Source: Paenibacillus amylolyticus (GTDB lineage Bacteria; Bacillota; Bacilli; Paenibacillales; Paenibacillaceae). From it: a stretch of DNA of 64,000 nucleotides. Position numbers and translations under genes: made by a program. This document shows positions 7,232-15,827 of the stretch, piece after piece. The notes under the pieces were generated by a model that was given only the letters and a program-made list of their open reading frames with translations, was not told where the DNA came from and did not search any database. The stretch's first letter is position 1, and each line of letters starts with the position of its first letter. Location: positions 50,752 through 114,751 of the forward strand of contig NZ_RIAS01000019.1 in assembly GCF_003719335.1 (NCBI RefSeq). Reading direction: 5' to 3'.

Positions 7232-8330
7232 ACGGAGAAGTTTTCGCACAACAATGATTATGCTGCTTGGTCTGAGCATGCTAGCTTCTGGCGTCGTCAC
7301 GTTTATCGTGTATAAGCTGTTGCAGATGTACTACGCAGGGGTGAGGCGGGAAGACCCGCTGGCAGAATATCGTAATATCATGAGAAGTATTGGCGATTTA
7401 TATGTCTTTATGCTGCTTTTCATCCCACTTGCGATTTTATTTTTCTACTTGTTTACCAGACGTTACGTTACGTATTTCAAAGAGATTTCCGCAGGCATTA
7501 ATCACTTGGCTAACGGGGATTTTGATCATCAGGTACAGATTGTGGCCAAAGACGAATTGGGTACGATTGCGGAAAGTGTTAATATGGCGAGCCAGAAGCT
7601 GCGAGAAGCGGTGAAACGAGGGGATTTTGCCGAAAACAGCAAAGACCAGCTCATCGTAAACCTTGCGCATGATCTGCGCACACCGCTGACCTCGGTACTG
7701 GGATATCTGGATTTGCTGATGAAGGATGAGCAGTTGACAGAGGAACAGGCGCGGCATTTTATAGCGATTGCGTTCACCAAGTCCCAGCGGCTTGAGAAGT
7801 TAATTGATGATCTGTTTGAGATTACACGAATGAACTATGGCATGTTACCTGTACGCAAAACGCGGCTGGACTTGAGCGAGCTGTTGAAGCAGATGAATGA
7901 GGAACTTTATCCTGTTTTTGAAAAAAATAATCTGGTCACCCGTTTACATATTGATAACGACCTTACCGTATCAGGAGATGGTGAACTGCTTGCGCGTGTG
8001 TTCGAGAATCTGCTAATCAACGCTGCCAGGCATGGCAAGGATGGTATGTACGTAGACATCAAAGGATTTCACGATAGTGGTCGGGTTGTCATTCAGGTGA
8101 CGAACTATGGGGGACATATTCATCCCGATGATCTGCCGCACATCTTTGACATGTATTACACCGGAGATCGGGCACGGACCGTGCAAGAAGGCGGTACGGG
8201 TCTTGGACTGTTTATCGCGCGTAATATCGTGGAGCAGCATGAAGGTATAATATCGGCTGTAAGTGATGTGGTACATACGATGTTTGAGGTTCGCCTGCCT
8301 GTTTTCCAGCAGCTTTCTCATGAAACTTAA
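7224..8330 (+). CDS. Sensor histidine kinase, VanS-like
   Basis: The start is the ATG at 7224, which overlaps the end of the regulator gene; the frame is open to 7206 but without reason for an earlier start. The 368-residue protein has two membrane segments (about 8-30 and 60-82), a short extracytoplasmic loop, a HAMP linker (YFKEISAGINHLANGDFDHQ), a HisKA H-box (NLAHDLRTPLTSVLGYLDLL, about 145-164) and a HATPase domain (FENLLINAARHG, DLPHIFDMYY and GTGLGLFIARNI). The short sensor loop resembles that of VanS types that sense membrane-proximal signals. It should phosphorylate the preceding regulator. Confidence 0.9.
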   Translation: MTKRRSFRTTMIMLLGLSMLASGVVTFIVYKLLQMYYAGVRREDPLAEYRNIMRSIGDLYVFMLLFIPLAILFFYLFTRRYVTYFKEISAGINHLANGDFDHQVQIVAKDELGTIAESVNMASQKLREAVKRGDFAENSKDQLIVNLAHDLRTPLTSVLGYLDLLMKDEQLTEEQARHFIAIAFTKSQRLEKLIDDLFEITRMNYGMLPVRKTRLDLSELLKQMNEELYPVFEKNNLVTRLHIDNDLTVSGDGELLARVFENLLINAARHGKDGMYVDIKGFHDSGRVVIQVTNYGGHIHPDDLPHIFDMYYTGDRARTVQEGGTGLGLFIARNIVEQHEGIISAVSDVVHTMFEVRLPVFQQLSHET

Positions 8331-8409
8331 GAAAAATTTAAACATTGCCCTGCGTTTTCTTTAAATTGTTTTGTCTATCCTTGAATCATGAGAGGAAGGA
8401 GGAACAATC

Positions 8410-9279
8410 ATGAAAAAGTGGGGCTTTCTGATATGCATCATTTTGATTGGATATATCGTAACGCAATCAACGGCAGCTTTGCAGCAGAAGGAAGAGTTGC
8501 CGATTGTTATTTTGGACACCGATGAGAAATACACGGGGTACCGAGAAGCGGCGACACAAGAAATGAAACAGCAAATACATAAAGGTAGTCTGGTCTTAGT
8601 TAATTCCGAGCATCCGATACATCCTGAAGGCGTTCGCCCCGATATTGTATATGTGGCTGACGAGGAAAACCTGCTTCAAGGCTTCGGAATCATGGATCAG
8701 ACGTTGATGTTGTCCCGTGAGGTCACAGCAAAATTTCAGAAGATGGTTGAGGCTGCCGGTAAAGAGGGAGTACGCTATTTTCTGATGAGTAGCGGGTACA
8801 GAGATTTTGAGAAGCAGGACGAGCTGTATCGGCAAAAGGGTTCGGACTACGCGTTGCCTGCGGGCTATAGCGAGCACAATCTGGGGTTATCCCTGGATAT
8901 AGGTTCAAGTCTGGCCCCAATGAGTGAGGCTCCTGAGGGAGCGTGGCTGGAGAAAAATGCGTGGAAATACGGTTTTATTTTGCGATATCCCAAAGATAAA
9001 GTGAACGTGACAGGCATCCAGTATGAACCCTGGCATTTCAGATATGTGGGCATGCCGCATAGTGCGGTGATGCACAAGAATCAGATGGTTTTGGAAGAGT
9101 ATCTGGAGATGTTAAGAGAAAAGAGAGACGTTAGCGTTGATCTGAACGGCATTACATATGATATCCATTATTATCAGGTGTCGAAGGGTGCGAAGATTTA
9201 TCTGCCAGAGAATGATGCCTATGACATCTCCGGTGATAATATGCAAGGGGTTATTGTTACGGTTGAAAAATCCTCTTGA
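8410..9279 (+). CDS. VanY-like D-Ala-D-Ala carboxypeptidase
   Basis: The 289-residue product starts with a hydrophobic anchor (about residues 4-22) and carries the peptidase M15B/VanY domain. Zinc and catalytic motifs are visible: SGYRDFEKQDELY, then SEHNLGLSLDIG (SxHxxGxxxD) and EPWHFRYVG. Such enzymes remove the terminal D-Ala from peptidoglycan stem peptides outside the membrane, lowering the number of vancomycin targets. About 50 C-terminal residues after the motif form an extra tail. AGGAAGGAGG lies just upstream of the ATG. The gene follows the VanRS-like pair by 79 bp, a gap that may contain a regulated promoter. No vanH, vanA or vanX homologue is adjacent. Confidence 0.92.
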   Translation: MKKWGFLICIILIGYIVTQSTAALQQKEELPIVILDTDEKYTGYREAATQEMKQQIHKGSLVLVNSEHPIHPEGVRPDIVYVADEENLLQGFGIMDQTLMLSREVTAKFQKMVEAAGKEGVRYFLMSSGYRDFEKQDELYRQKGSDYALPAGYSEHNLGLSLDIGSSLAPMSEAPEGAWLEKNAWKYGFILRYPKDKVNVTGIQYEPWHFRYVGMPHSAVMHKNQMVLEEYLEMLREKRDVSVDLNGITYDIHYYQVSKGAKIYLPENDAYDISGDNMQGVIVTVEKSS

Positions 9280-9298
9280 TGATGGAGGGAGAGACAGC

Positions 9299-9940
9299 AT
9301 GGGACAGAACAAGACGAACGAGCAGTATAGGCAACAGGGTCAAAAAAATTATAAAAAAATCAAACTTTTTGATGTCAACCAACGTCATAAGAATCATAGT
9401 CATCATCGCAAAGAGATAAGGCCCAATCCGCTTCGAATCCTCTGGATTGCCCTATTCGTGATCTATCTCTATTTGCTGACCAAACTGATTTTGTTTAAAG
9501 GAGGGCCCGTGGATGCAGGTGTGGTATGGGACAGAGTGATGGGGCTACTGCGTCAACCGGATCTGATCCATACACGAACTGTAAATCTGACGCCGTTTCA
9601 GGAGATCAAACGAGACTGGCACAGTCTGTCCGTTCATCACCGATCAGGAACAGCAATTCACTTAGTAGGCAATATCCTTGCATTTGTGCCGTTTGGTGTA
9701 TGGGTTACGTGTATGGTACGCCATTCTTTTTTCGCCGGGATTCATGTGCTGTTTCTATCCTTTCTACTTAGCTTGGGATATGAAGTGACACAGCTGCTGA
9801 CGGGAATGGGTATCTTTGATGTGGATGATCTCATGCTGAATTCACTTGGCGGAATGATCGGATATCTGGTGTATACGGTGTTGTTGGTTATGAACAAGCT
9901 ATTTACAGGGTTGAAATCAAGAGTGGCTGCAAATAACTAG
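9299..9940 (+). CDS. VanZ-family membrane protein
   Basis: The start is the ATG at 9299, 6-7 nt after GGAGGGAGA; the frame extends upstream to 9158 but that part overlaps vanY. The 213-residue protein has a charged, His/Lys-rich N terminus and then four or five hydrophobic segments with VanZ-family features: NLTPFQEIK, HLVGNILAFVPFGVWV, SLGYEVTQLL and FDVDDLMLNSLGGMIGYL. VanZ proteins give low-level teicoplanin or lipoglycopeptide resistance by an unresolved mechanism. Co-oriented with the VanY-like gene, 19 bp apart, so probably co-transcribed. Confidence 0.9.
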   Translation: MGQNKTNEQYRQQGQKNYKKIKLFDVNQRHKNHSHHRKEIRPNPLRILWIALFVIYLYLLTKLILFKGGPVDAGVVWDRVMGLLRQPDLIHTRTVNLTPFQEIKRDWHSLSVHHRSGTAIHLVGNILAFVPFGVWVTCMVRHSFFAGIHVLFLSFLLSLGYEVTQLLTGMGIFDVDDLMLNSLGGMIGYLVYTVLLVMNKLFTGLKSRVAANN

Positions 9941-10019
9941 GTGATTGGCGATGAAACCACTAGGAGAGTAACTGTGAGAAGAGATCCAAGTCTCACTTCA
10001 TGATTAAGGAGAGATTACA

Positions 10020-10229
10020 TTGATTATTATGGCTGTGCTGTTGATTAGTACAGGGCTTATGTTTCTGGTATATCCGCAGAGTACAGCAGGTGCTGCAGAC
10101 CAGCAAATAAAGAACCGTCGATCTGCGGCAAGGTGGGTTGGAGCAGCTTTGATCGTCATGTCGTGTTTCTTTCTGTTGATGGGCACGATGCAACTGTTCG
10201 ATGAATCTTCACATTATATTGGGCATTAA
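10020..10229 (+). CDS. Small two-TM membrane protein, 69 aa
   Basis: A TTG at 10020 with AAGGAGAG 6 nt upstream opens the frame. The product has two hydrophobic helices (about residues 2-19 and 38-58) separated by a charged loop (DQQIKNRRSAARW). It follows the VanZ-like gene by 79 bp and is followed by a terminator, so it may be the last gene of the van-like operon. I do not recognise a family. Confidence 0.6.
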   Translation: MIIMAVLLISTGLMFLVYPQSTAGAADQQIKNRRSAARWVGAALIVMSCFFLLMGTMQLFDESSHYIGH

Positions 10230-10234
10230 GCGAA

Positions 10235-10285
10235 TCTCCCTGTGAACGCACTGTTTGTAGCGTTGCGTGAGGGAGAGTTTTTTTA
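10235..10285 (+). terminator. Intrinsic terminator after the van-like cluster
   Basis: TCTCCCT (10235-10241) and AGGGAGA (10270-10276) close a stem that continues through an internal loop with AACGC/GCGTT; a run of seven T follows. Confidence 0.85.
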
Positions 10286-10376
10286 TAGAGATATGGAGGT
10301 GAGTGCTTTAAAAACATGGGAAATATGAAAACCTTAACTCTACCCTGTAGACTTCAGAGATCTGTCCCCCTCACGG

Positions 10377-10577
10377 CGCTAACGATCATGACAGACCTTA
10401 TTTGGCTGATTTTGCCGAGTTACAAATTCTAAAGATCACCAGAAACGCTATTCGGCTCAATTTTAGCTGAAATGGGGATAAAACGAGGGGGATTTACTTA
10501 AATAGCGTCTCTACGGATCGTTAGAATTTCAAAAGGCTGTTTTGGAGCGAAATAAGGCTTCTCATGATCGTTAGAGT
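10377..10577. repeat. Four-module 200-bp intergenic repeat, copy 2 (order A-B-B'-A')
   Basis: Modules: CTAACGATC at 10379 with ACCTTATTT (A), CTAAAGATC at 10429 with ACGCTATT (B), then AAATAGCG plus GATCGTTAGAAT ending 10527 (B'), and AAATAAGG plus GATCGTTAGAG ending 10577 (A'). Both pairs are 50 bp apart. In this copy the type-specific partners nest, so the whole element could form one long hairpin. The central part contains a G-rich run. It lies between two plus-strand genes. Confidence 0.85.
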
Positions 10578-10704
10578 CGTTAGCATTTTGACTGCCCATT
10601 TTGTTGATGTCGATTTCTTAACTGTAGTTCCTTCCTGCGACGGATACAATTTGGATTTGTTCGCCAATACTTGTATGTTCACTATACTCGGAGGAGGGCT
10701 CGAA

Positions 10705-11112
10705 TTGATTTTGTTAGCTAGAGAGCTTGCTGGAAGAATGAGAGCATTGATCGCAATCGAAAGTGAGATCGCAGACGCAACACATAGACAAGAAGAGGAA
10801 CAGGCCATACGAGAGTTGGAAGAGAAAAGGTCCACACAGATTCGCAGCTTCACACGCGATGAATTATTAGTCATCAAAACGGTAATGAATGTTGGCCGAT
10901 GCGAAAGAGGTTATCGTTATTATGCCAACTCAGAGCATTCAGATTATTACGAGATCATTCACCTGCCTATTGAGTTGAATGAGCATGAGCTGATGCAGAA
11001 GTATTCATATTATCTGGTACATAAAACGGAACGCGAGCTTGCAGATAGAATTGAGTATTATACGGCTGTTTCTGAACAACTGAAGGAAGGCATGGATATT
11101 TTGAAAATCTAG
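10705..11112 (+). CDS. Hypothetical protein, 135 aa, N-terminal coiled coil
   Basis: GGAGGAGGG (10690-10698) sits 6 nt before an in-frame TTG at 10705, so translation likely starts there rather than at the ATG at 10564, which lies inside the repeat. The N-terminal third is a highly charged helix (about residues 15-45, EEEQAIRELEEKRST) predicted to be coiled-coil. The C-terminal part is rich in tyrosine and acidic residues (CERGYRYYANSEHSDYYEI). No membrane segment. It is followed after 12 bp by another small gene of unknown function and the two may work as a pair. I do not recognise the family. Confidence 0.6.
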   Translation: MILLARELAGRMRALIAIESEIADATHRQEEEQAIRELEEKRSTQIRSFTRDELLVIKTVMNVGRCERGYRYYANSEHSDYYEIIHLPIELNEHELMQKYSYYLVHKTERELADRIEYYTAVSEQLKEGMDILKI

Positions 11113-11124
11113 GAGGTAGATCGG

Positions 11125-11439
11125 ATGATAATGAAAATTTCGTATTACACCCCTGACGGTTTCTATTATTATGTCCCTGACCAGCATGCAGAGCAGATCG
11201 AAGCGTGGAGAATTGAATTTTCTGATTTTCTGCAAAGCATTGAAGGTAAACATCCGTTCACTCAATATATGGAATCGATTAATTTCGATGATGAATTGGA
11301 ATATGGGGTGTTTATTCGCAGTTACGGCGGGGATGACTTTATGGATTGGATCAACGTGGAAAAGTTAAAATGTAGGGGGATCTATCGTATTCCTGCACCA
11401 CCAGACGATTCCAAGGTAGGAATCAGGATCGATTTTTGA
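11125..11439 (+). CDS. Hypothetical acidic protein, 104 aa
   Basis: The ATG at 11125 follows AGGAGGT at good spacing. The product is acidic and aromatic-rich (ISYYTPDGFYYYVPDQ, then FDDELEYGVFIRSYGGDDF) with no signal peptide or membrane helix. It is 12 bp downstream of the coiled-coil gene and ends just before a bidirectional terminator, so the two form a small operon. Size, acidity and pairing would fit an immunity or antitoxin-like protein, but no toxin is visible and this is speculation. Confidence 0.6.
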   Translation: MIMKISYYTPDGFYYYVPDQHAEQIEAWRIEFSDFLQSIEGKHPFTQYMESINFDDELEYGVFIRSYGGDDFMDWINVEKLKCRGIYRIPAPPDDSKVGIRIDF

Positions 11440-11461
11440 TCAGACGGTAGTCTCAAAATCA

Positions 11462-11505
11462 AAAGCCCCGCCTCATCGTGCAGTCTGCACATGAGGCGGG
11501 GCTTT
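11462..11505. terminator. Strong bidirectional terminator
   Basis: AAAGCCCCGCCTCAT and ATGAGGCGGGGCTTT form a perfect 15-bp stem with a 14-nt loop. It separates the plus-strand pair ending at 11439 from acnA ending at 11541 on the other strand. Confidence 0.92.
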
Positions 11506-11540
11506 GTTATATCATTTTATCCCATAAAAGATGAAGGGGA

Positions 11541-14255
11541 TTACGCTTTTTTCATCATTTGACGCAGTACCGTTTGCAGGATACCACCGTTGTGATAGTA
11601 ATCCACATCAACCATGCTGTCCAGACGAGCGATAACAGGGAAGTCGAACTGTGTACCGTCTTCACGAGTTACGGTTACTTTCAATTCTTGACCTGGTTTC
11701 ACATCGTTGCTCAGACCTGTGATGTCAAACGTCTCACGTCCGTTCAGGCCGAGGCTGGACCAGCCATGACCTTCCTGGAATTGCAATGGCATAACGCCCA
11801 TGCCGACCAAGTTACTGCGGTGAATCCGCTCGAAGCTTTCCGCGATAACCGCTTTGACGCCGAGCAGGAACGTACCTTTGGCTGCCCAGTCACGGGAGCT
11901 TCCTGTACCATACTCTTTACCTGCGATAACGATCAGGTTCTGTCCTTCAGCCTGATACTTCATGGAAGCATCGTAGATGGACATTTCTTCGTCTGTTGGC
12001 AAGTATTTCGTAATACCGCCCTCAGTACCTGGAGCTACCTGGTTACGAATACGGATGTTGGCGAACGTACCACGCATCATGACTTCATGGTTACCGCGGC
12101 GTGAACCGTAGGAGTTGAAGTCTTTGCGTTCTACACCATGCTCTTTCAGATACAAACCGGCTGGACTGGACGGAGCAATGTTACCTGCTGGTGAGATATG
12201 GTCCGTTGTTACGGAGTCACCCAGCAATGCCATTACACGTGCAGCGCGGATATCCGAGATATCGTTCAGCTTGTCACCAAGTTCTTGGAAGAATGGTGGG
12301 TTCTGGATGTATGTGGAGTTCGGATCCCACTCATACAGTTCGCCTTCCGGTACAGCAATTTGGTTCCAACGTTCATTGGCAGTAAATACGTTCTCGTACT
12401 TGTTGCGGAACATCTGTGCATTCAAGGAGCTTGCGATCGCATCCTTGATCTCTTCGGAGCTAGGCCAGATGTCTTTCAGGAATACAGGTTGATTATTTTG
12501 GTCGTGACCGATTGGATCGGTTTCGAAGTCAATATCCACTGTACCTGCCAGTGCGTAAGCAACAACCAGCGGTGGAGAAGCCAGATAGTTGGCTTTTACT
12601 TGAGCGTGTACACGGCCTTCGAAGTTACGGTTACCGGACAATACAGCCGCTACAGTCATATCGTTGGCAGCAATCGCTTCGCTTACTTCATCCGGCAGTG
12701 GACCGGAGTTACCGATACATGTTGCACAGCCGTAACCGGCAACGTTGAATCCGAGTTGGTCGAGATAAGGGATCAGACCGGCTTTTTCCAGATACTCGGT
12801 AACGACGAGTGAACCTGGAGTCAAGCTGCTTTTCACATATCCTGGTTTAGTCAAGCCAAGTTCAACTGCTTTTTTCGCCAGCAAACCTGCGCCGACCATA
12901 ACGCTAGGGTTGGATGTATTCGTACAGCTTGTGATCGCCGCGATCACTACAGCTCCAGCTTTCAGTTCACTTGTAGAACCGTCAGGATGCTTCAAAGGCA
13001 CTTTTTGTTCAATCTTCTCATCGCTCAGTCCATATCCGCCTTTGTCGACAGGTGTACGGATGATGCTGTTGAAGCTTTCTTTCATTTGAGTCAGCTCGAT
13101 ACGGTCTTGTGGACGTTTAGGTCCTGCAAGGCTCGGTACAACGGAGCCGAGATCCAGCTCAATAACATCAGTGAACTCCGGATCAACGGTGCTGGAAGTA
13201 CGGAACATGCCTTGAGCTTTGTAATAAGCTTCAACCAGTTCTACTTGCTCGTCGGAACGTCCTGTGCTGCGCAGGTAGTTCAGCGTTTCGCTGTCTACTG
13301 GGAAGAAACCGATCGTTGCGCCGTATTCCGGTGCCATGTTGGCAACTGTTGCACGGTCAGCAAGGCCGATGTTGGCAAGACCCGGTCCGTAGAACTCAAC
13401 GAATTTGCCGACAACGCCTTTTTTACGAAGCATTTGGGTAACGGTGAGCGCGAGGTCAGTTGCTGTTGCGCCTTCGCTCAGGCTGCCTGTCAATTTGAAA
13501 CCGATAACGTCTGGTGTTACAAAATAAAGCGGTTGGCCCAGCATACCTGCTTCGGCCTCGATACCACCTACACCCCAGCCGACAACGCCGAGACCGTTGA
13601 TCATAGTGGTATGGGAGTCTGTACCTACGAGGGAATCCGGGAATACAACCGTTTCGCCATCAACCGTTTTGGTTGCAGCCACGGAAGCAAGGTACTCCAA
13701 GTTAACCTGGTGAACGATCCCTGTGGATGGTGGAACAGCACGGAAGTTGTTGAATGCTGTTTGTGCCCAGCGCAAGAAGCGGTAACGCTCTTCGTTACGC
13801 TCGAATTCAACTTTGATGTTGTAATCCAGTGCATCACTGGTTCCGAAAGCATCAACCATAACGGAGTGGTCAATAACGAGATCAACAGGAACGAGCGGGT
13901 TGATTTGTTTTGGGTCGCCGCCTGCTTTTTTCACGGTGTCACGCATTGCTGCAAGGTCAACAACAACCGGTACACCCGTGAAATCCTGCAATACGATCCG
14001 CGCAGGGATAAACGGGATTTCCTTATTATTATCACGGCCTTCTGCCCAGCCGGTCAGTTGTTTAACGTGTTCTTCGGTGATGGCACGTCCGTCGAATTGA
14101 CGAATCGCTGCTTCAAGCAGCACTTTAATCGAGAAGGGAAGCTTGGAAAGGTCGCCGTGGCCGCCTTCCTGAAGAGCATCAAGACTGTAGTAGCGGTAAG
14201 ACTTGCCTCCAACCTCAAGCGTACGAGCGGCGGAGAAATGGTTCTTGGCTGACAT
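11541..14255 (-). CDS. acnA: Aconitate hydratase AcnA
   Basis: Converts citrate to isocitrate through cis-aconitate in the TCA cycle. The 904-residue length is typical for bacterial AcnA/IRP-type aconitases. Fe-S ligands are visible in TSCTNTSNP (about residue 440) and YGCATCIGNSGPLP (about 505-518); LVGTDSHTTMINGLGVVGWG and the C-terminal YGTGSSRDWAAKGT substrate-binding segment are intact. TAAGGAGG lies before the ATG at 14255. The gene is monocistronic, closed by a strong terminator. Members of the family can also bind mRNA as iron-regulatory proteins. CcpC and CodY control citB in Bacillus, but I see no clear site for them here. Confidence 0.97.
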   Translation of the reverse strand: MSAKNHFSAARTLEVGGKSYRYYSLDALQEGGHGDLSKLPFSIKVLLEAAIRQFDGRAITEEHVKQLTGWAEGRDNNKEIPFIPARIVLQDFTGVPVVVDLAAMRDTVKKAGGDPKQINPLVPVDLVIDHSVMVDAFGTSDALDYNIKVEFERNEERYRFLRWAQTAFNNFRAVPPSTGIVHQVNLEYLASVAATKTVDGETVVFPDSLVGTDSHTTMINGLGVVGWGVGGIEAEAGMLGQPLYFVTPDVIGFKLTGSLSEGATATDLALTVTQMLRKKGVVGKFVEFYGPGLANIGLADRATVANMAPEYGATIGFFPVDSETLNYLRSTGRSDEQVELVEAYYKAQGMFRTSSTVDPEFTDVIELDLGSVVPSLAGPKRPQDRIELTQMKESFNSIIRTPVDKGGYGLSDEKIEQKVPLKHPDGSTSELKAGAVVIAAITSCTNTSNPSVMVGAGLLAKKAVELGLTKPGYVKSSLTPGSLVVTEYLEKAGLIPYLDQLGFNVAGYGCATCIGNSGPLPDEVSEAIAANDMTVAAVLSGNRNFEGRVHAQVKANYLASPPLVVAYALAGTVDIDFETDPIGHDQNNQPVFLKDIWPSSEEIKDAIASSLNAQMFRNKYENVFTANERWNQIAVPEGELYEWDPNSTYIQNPPFFQELGDKLNDISDIRAARVMALLGDSVTTDHISPAGNIAPSSPAGLYLKEHGVERKDFNSYGSRRGNHEVMMRGTFANIRIRNQVAPGTEGGITKYLPTDEEMSIYDASMKYQAEGQNLIVIAGKEYGTGSSRDWAAKGTFLLGVKAVIAESFERIHRSNLVGMGVMPLQFQEGHGWSSLGLNGRETFDITGLSNDVKPGQELKVTVTREDGTQFDFPVIARLDSMVDVDYYHNGGILQTVLRQMMKKA

Positions 14256-14690
14256 ACATGTACCTCCTTAAAATGTGTCGGTGAGATGAAGAAAACGTTC
14301 ATTGCTAAATGAAGAACAGGCCTTCACCGTTCCGTGTTCTTGTTCGATGGTTTCATCAGATGAAACATAATTTCAAAATCATAACTTTAGTTCTAAGTAT
14401 ACCGTTTTCACATCCGTACGTAAAGGGCTTTTTGCCTGTGCAAGCAAGCGTTTCAACAGATGAAGGCGTTTTCTGGATTCTGGTGTGAATGTGGGTGATA
14501 TTGATCTTTTCAGGTCACATATTTAGGCACGTCATCTGACTGTGTACATACAAACTAGGTCCCCTTCATATGAATAATAGGAGTTCACTGTATCGATTGA
14601 GCAGTGAGAGTGTTCGTCGGCTTAGCGAATTGCATTTATCCAAAATACGGGTGATCCAGATCCGAACTCATGCCAAAGGGGGACACAAGC
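14256..14690. other. Divergent promoter region between acnA and the amidase gene
   Basis: A 435-bp AT-rich gap that must hold both promoters. Dyads such as GTTTCATCAGATGAAAC (14349-14365) are visible and could be an operator or hairpin near the acnA promoter. No gene-like frame was found. Confidence 0.4.
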
Positions 14691-15689
14691 TTGGAACGCG
14701 AATGGAAGAGTGCCTTATACACGTACGTCAACCAGTACAATCGCTGTGAGATCGATTACCGTCCACAGACGAGTGAACGGATCGTCACCGATCCCGAATT
14801 TGTGATGGAACGGGGAGAACGCATGGCAAGGCTGGATGAATGGTATCGCAAACGGCGCGCTGTACCTCTTCGCAGCGAGACCAGCGCCAAGCTTGTGCGT
14901 ACACTCATTGATGGATCTGAAGAAGCGGTGGCGGAAGTGCAACTGTACAGCAGGCTGTTCTATGAGAAGAGTGGCATCACCCACCGGGAAGATCGGATTG
15001 AACGGGAGCGATTAACTTTTTTGCGTGAAAATGGGCATTGGATTATAGCGCGTGTGGAACGAGAAGTGCCGGAGCGCCGTCCAGCGGGGGAAGGGCGTCC
15101 TTATCAACAAGCCGATTTTGTACAGGCGGTGAATCGGCCGCTTCTGAATCGGGAAGTATTGGGTCAAGGCAGAAGTGCCATAAGGCATATTTATCGCCGG
15201 GATCTGGCTGTAGCCTACGCAGATCGATGGTGGAATGCAGGTAATCCGGCATATGAAGAATTTGATGTGGACTGCACGAATTACGTGTCCCAGTGTCTCT
15301 TTGCAGGGGAAGCACCCATCCACTATACTGGTAGAAGAGAAGCGGGCTGGTGGTATAAAGGGTATGTGAACGGCGCGGAAATGTGGAGTTACAGCTGGGC
15401 TGTATCCAACAGTCTGGCAAGATATCTGTCGGGCAGCAGCTGGGGGCTGACGGCCACCGAGGTGGATCGTCCTGAGCAGCTGATGCTTGGTGACGTTATT
15501 TTCTACGATTGGGATGGCGATGGAAGATTCCAGCACAGCACGGTGGTCACCGCTTTTGACGCGGGGGGCATGCCGCTGGTAAATGCACATACGGTGAGCA
15601 GTCGCCATCGTTACTGGGATTACCGGGATTCCTATGCCTGGACGGAGCGGACGGTATATCGACTTTTTCATATCGCGGACGAATTTTAA
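14691..15689 (+). CDS. Amidase-domain (Amidase_6) protein
   Basis: The 332-residue product has a C-terminal putative amidase domain (about 165-332) with the catalytic cysteine in DVDCTNYVSQCLFAGE (about residue 194) and the histidine in FQHSTVVTAFD (about residue 281), followed by VNAHTVSSRHRYW. The arrangement is that of CHAP-like Cys/His peptidases that act on peptidoglycan. The N-terminal 150 residues are charged and mostly helical, without a signal peptide, so the protein may be cytoplasmic or spore-associated. The start is TTG at 14691, 8 nt after AAAGGGGGA; an ATG 21 bp upstream lacks such a site. Confidence 0.82.
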   Translation: MEREWKSALYTYVNQYNRCEIDYRPQTSERIVTDPEFVMERGERMARLDEWYRKRRAVPLRSETSAKLVRTLIDGSEEAVAEVQLYSRLFYEKSGITHREDRIERERLTFLRENGHWIIARVEREVPERRPAGEGRPYQQADFVQAVNRPLLNREVLGQGRSAIRHIYRRDLAVAYADRWWNAGNPAYEEFDVDCTNYVSQCLFAGEAPIHYTGRREAGWWYKGYVNGAEMWSYSWAVSNSLARYLSGSSWGLTATEVDRPEQLMLGDVIFYDWDGDGRFQHSTVVTAFDAGGMPLVNAHTVSSRHRYWDYRDSYAWTERTVYRLFHIADEF

Positions 15690-15827
15690 CAGGGAAAGAT
15701 TTGCGAGATTCGGTGACGCAGACAGCCCGTTCCGTGTAAAATAAGAACAGAGACCGGAAGCAGCAGGGCAATAGCCTGTAACGGCTGCGCAGATAGCATC
15801 ACGTACAGATATAATCGGAGGTTACGC

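Noticed and set aside
10564..10704. ATG start at 10564 for the coiled-coil gene
   Set aside because: It lies in the last module of repeat copy 2 and has no ribosome binding site; a TTG at 10705 has an ideal one.
12987..14252. 421-codon plus-strand frame antisense to acnA
   Set aside because: It mirrors acnA codon structure, lacks a ribosome binding site and its translation is Cys-rich and unlike a folded family.
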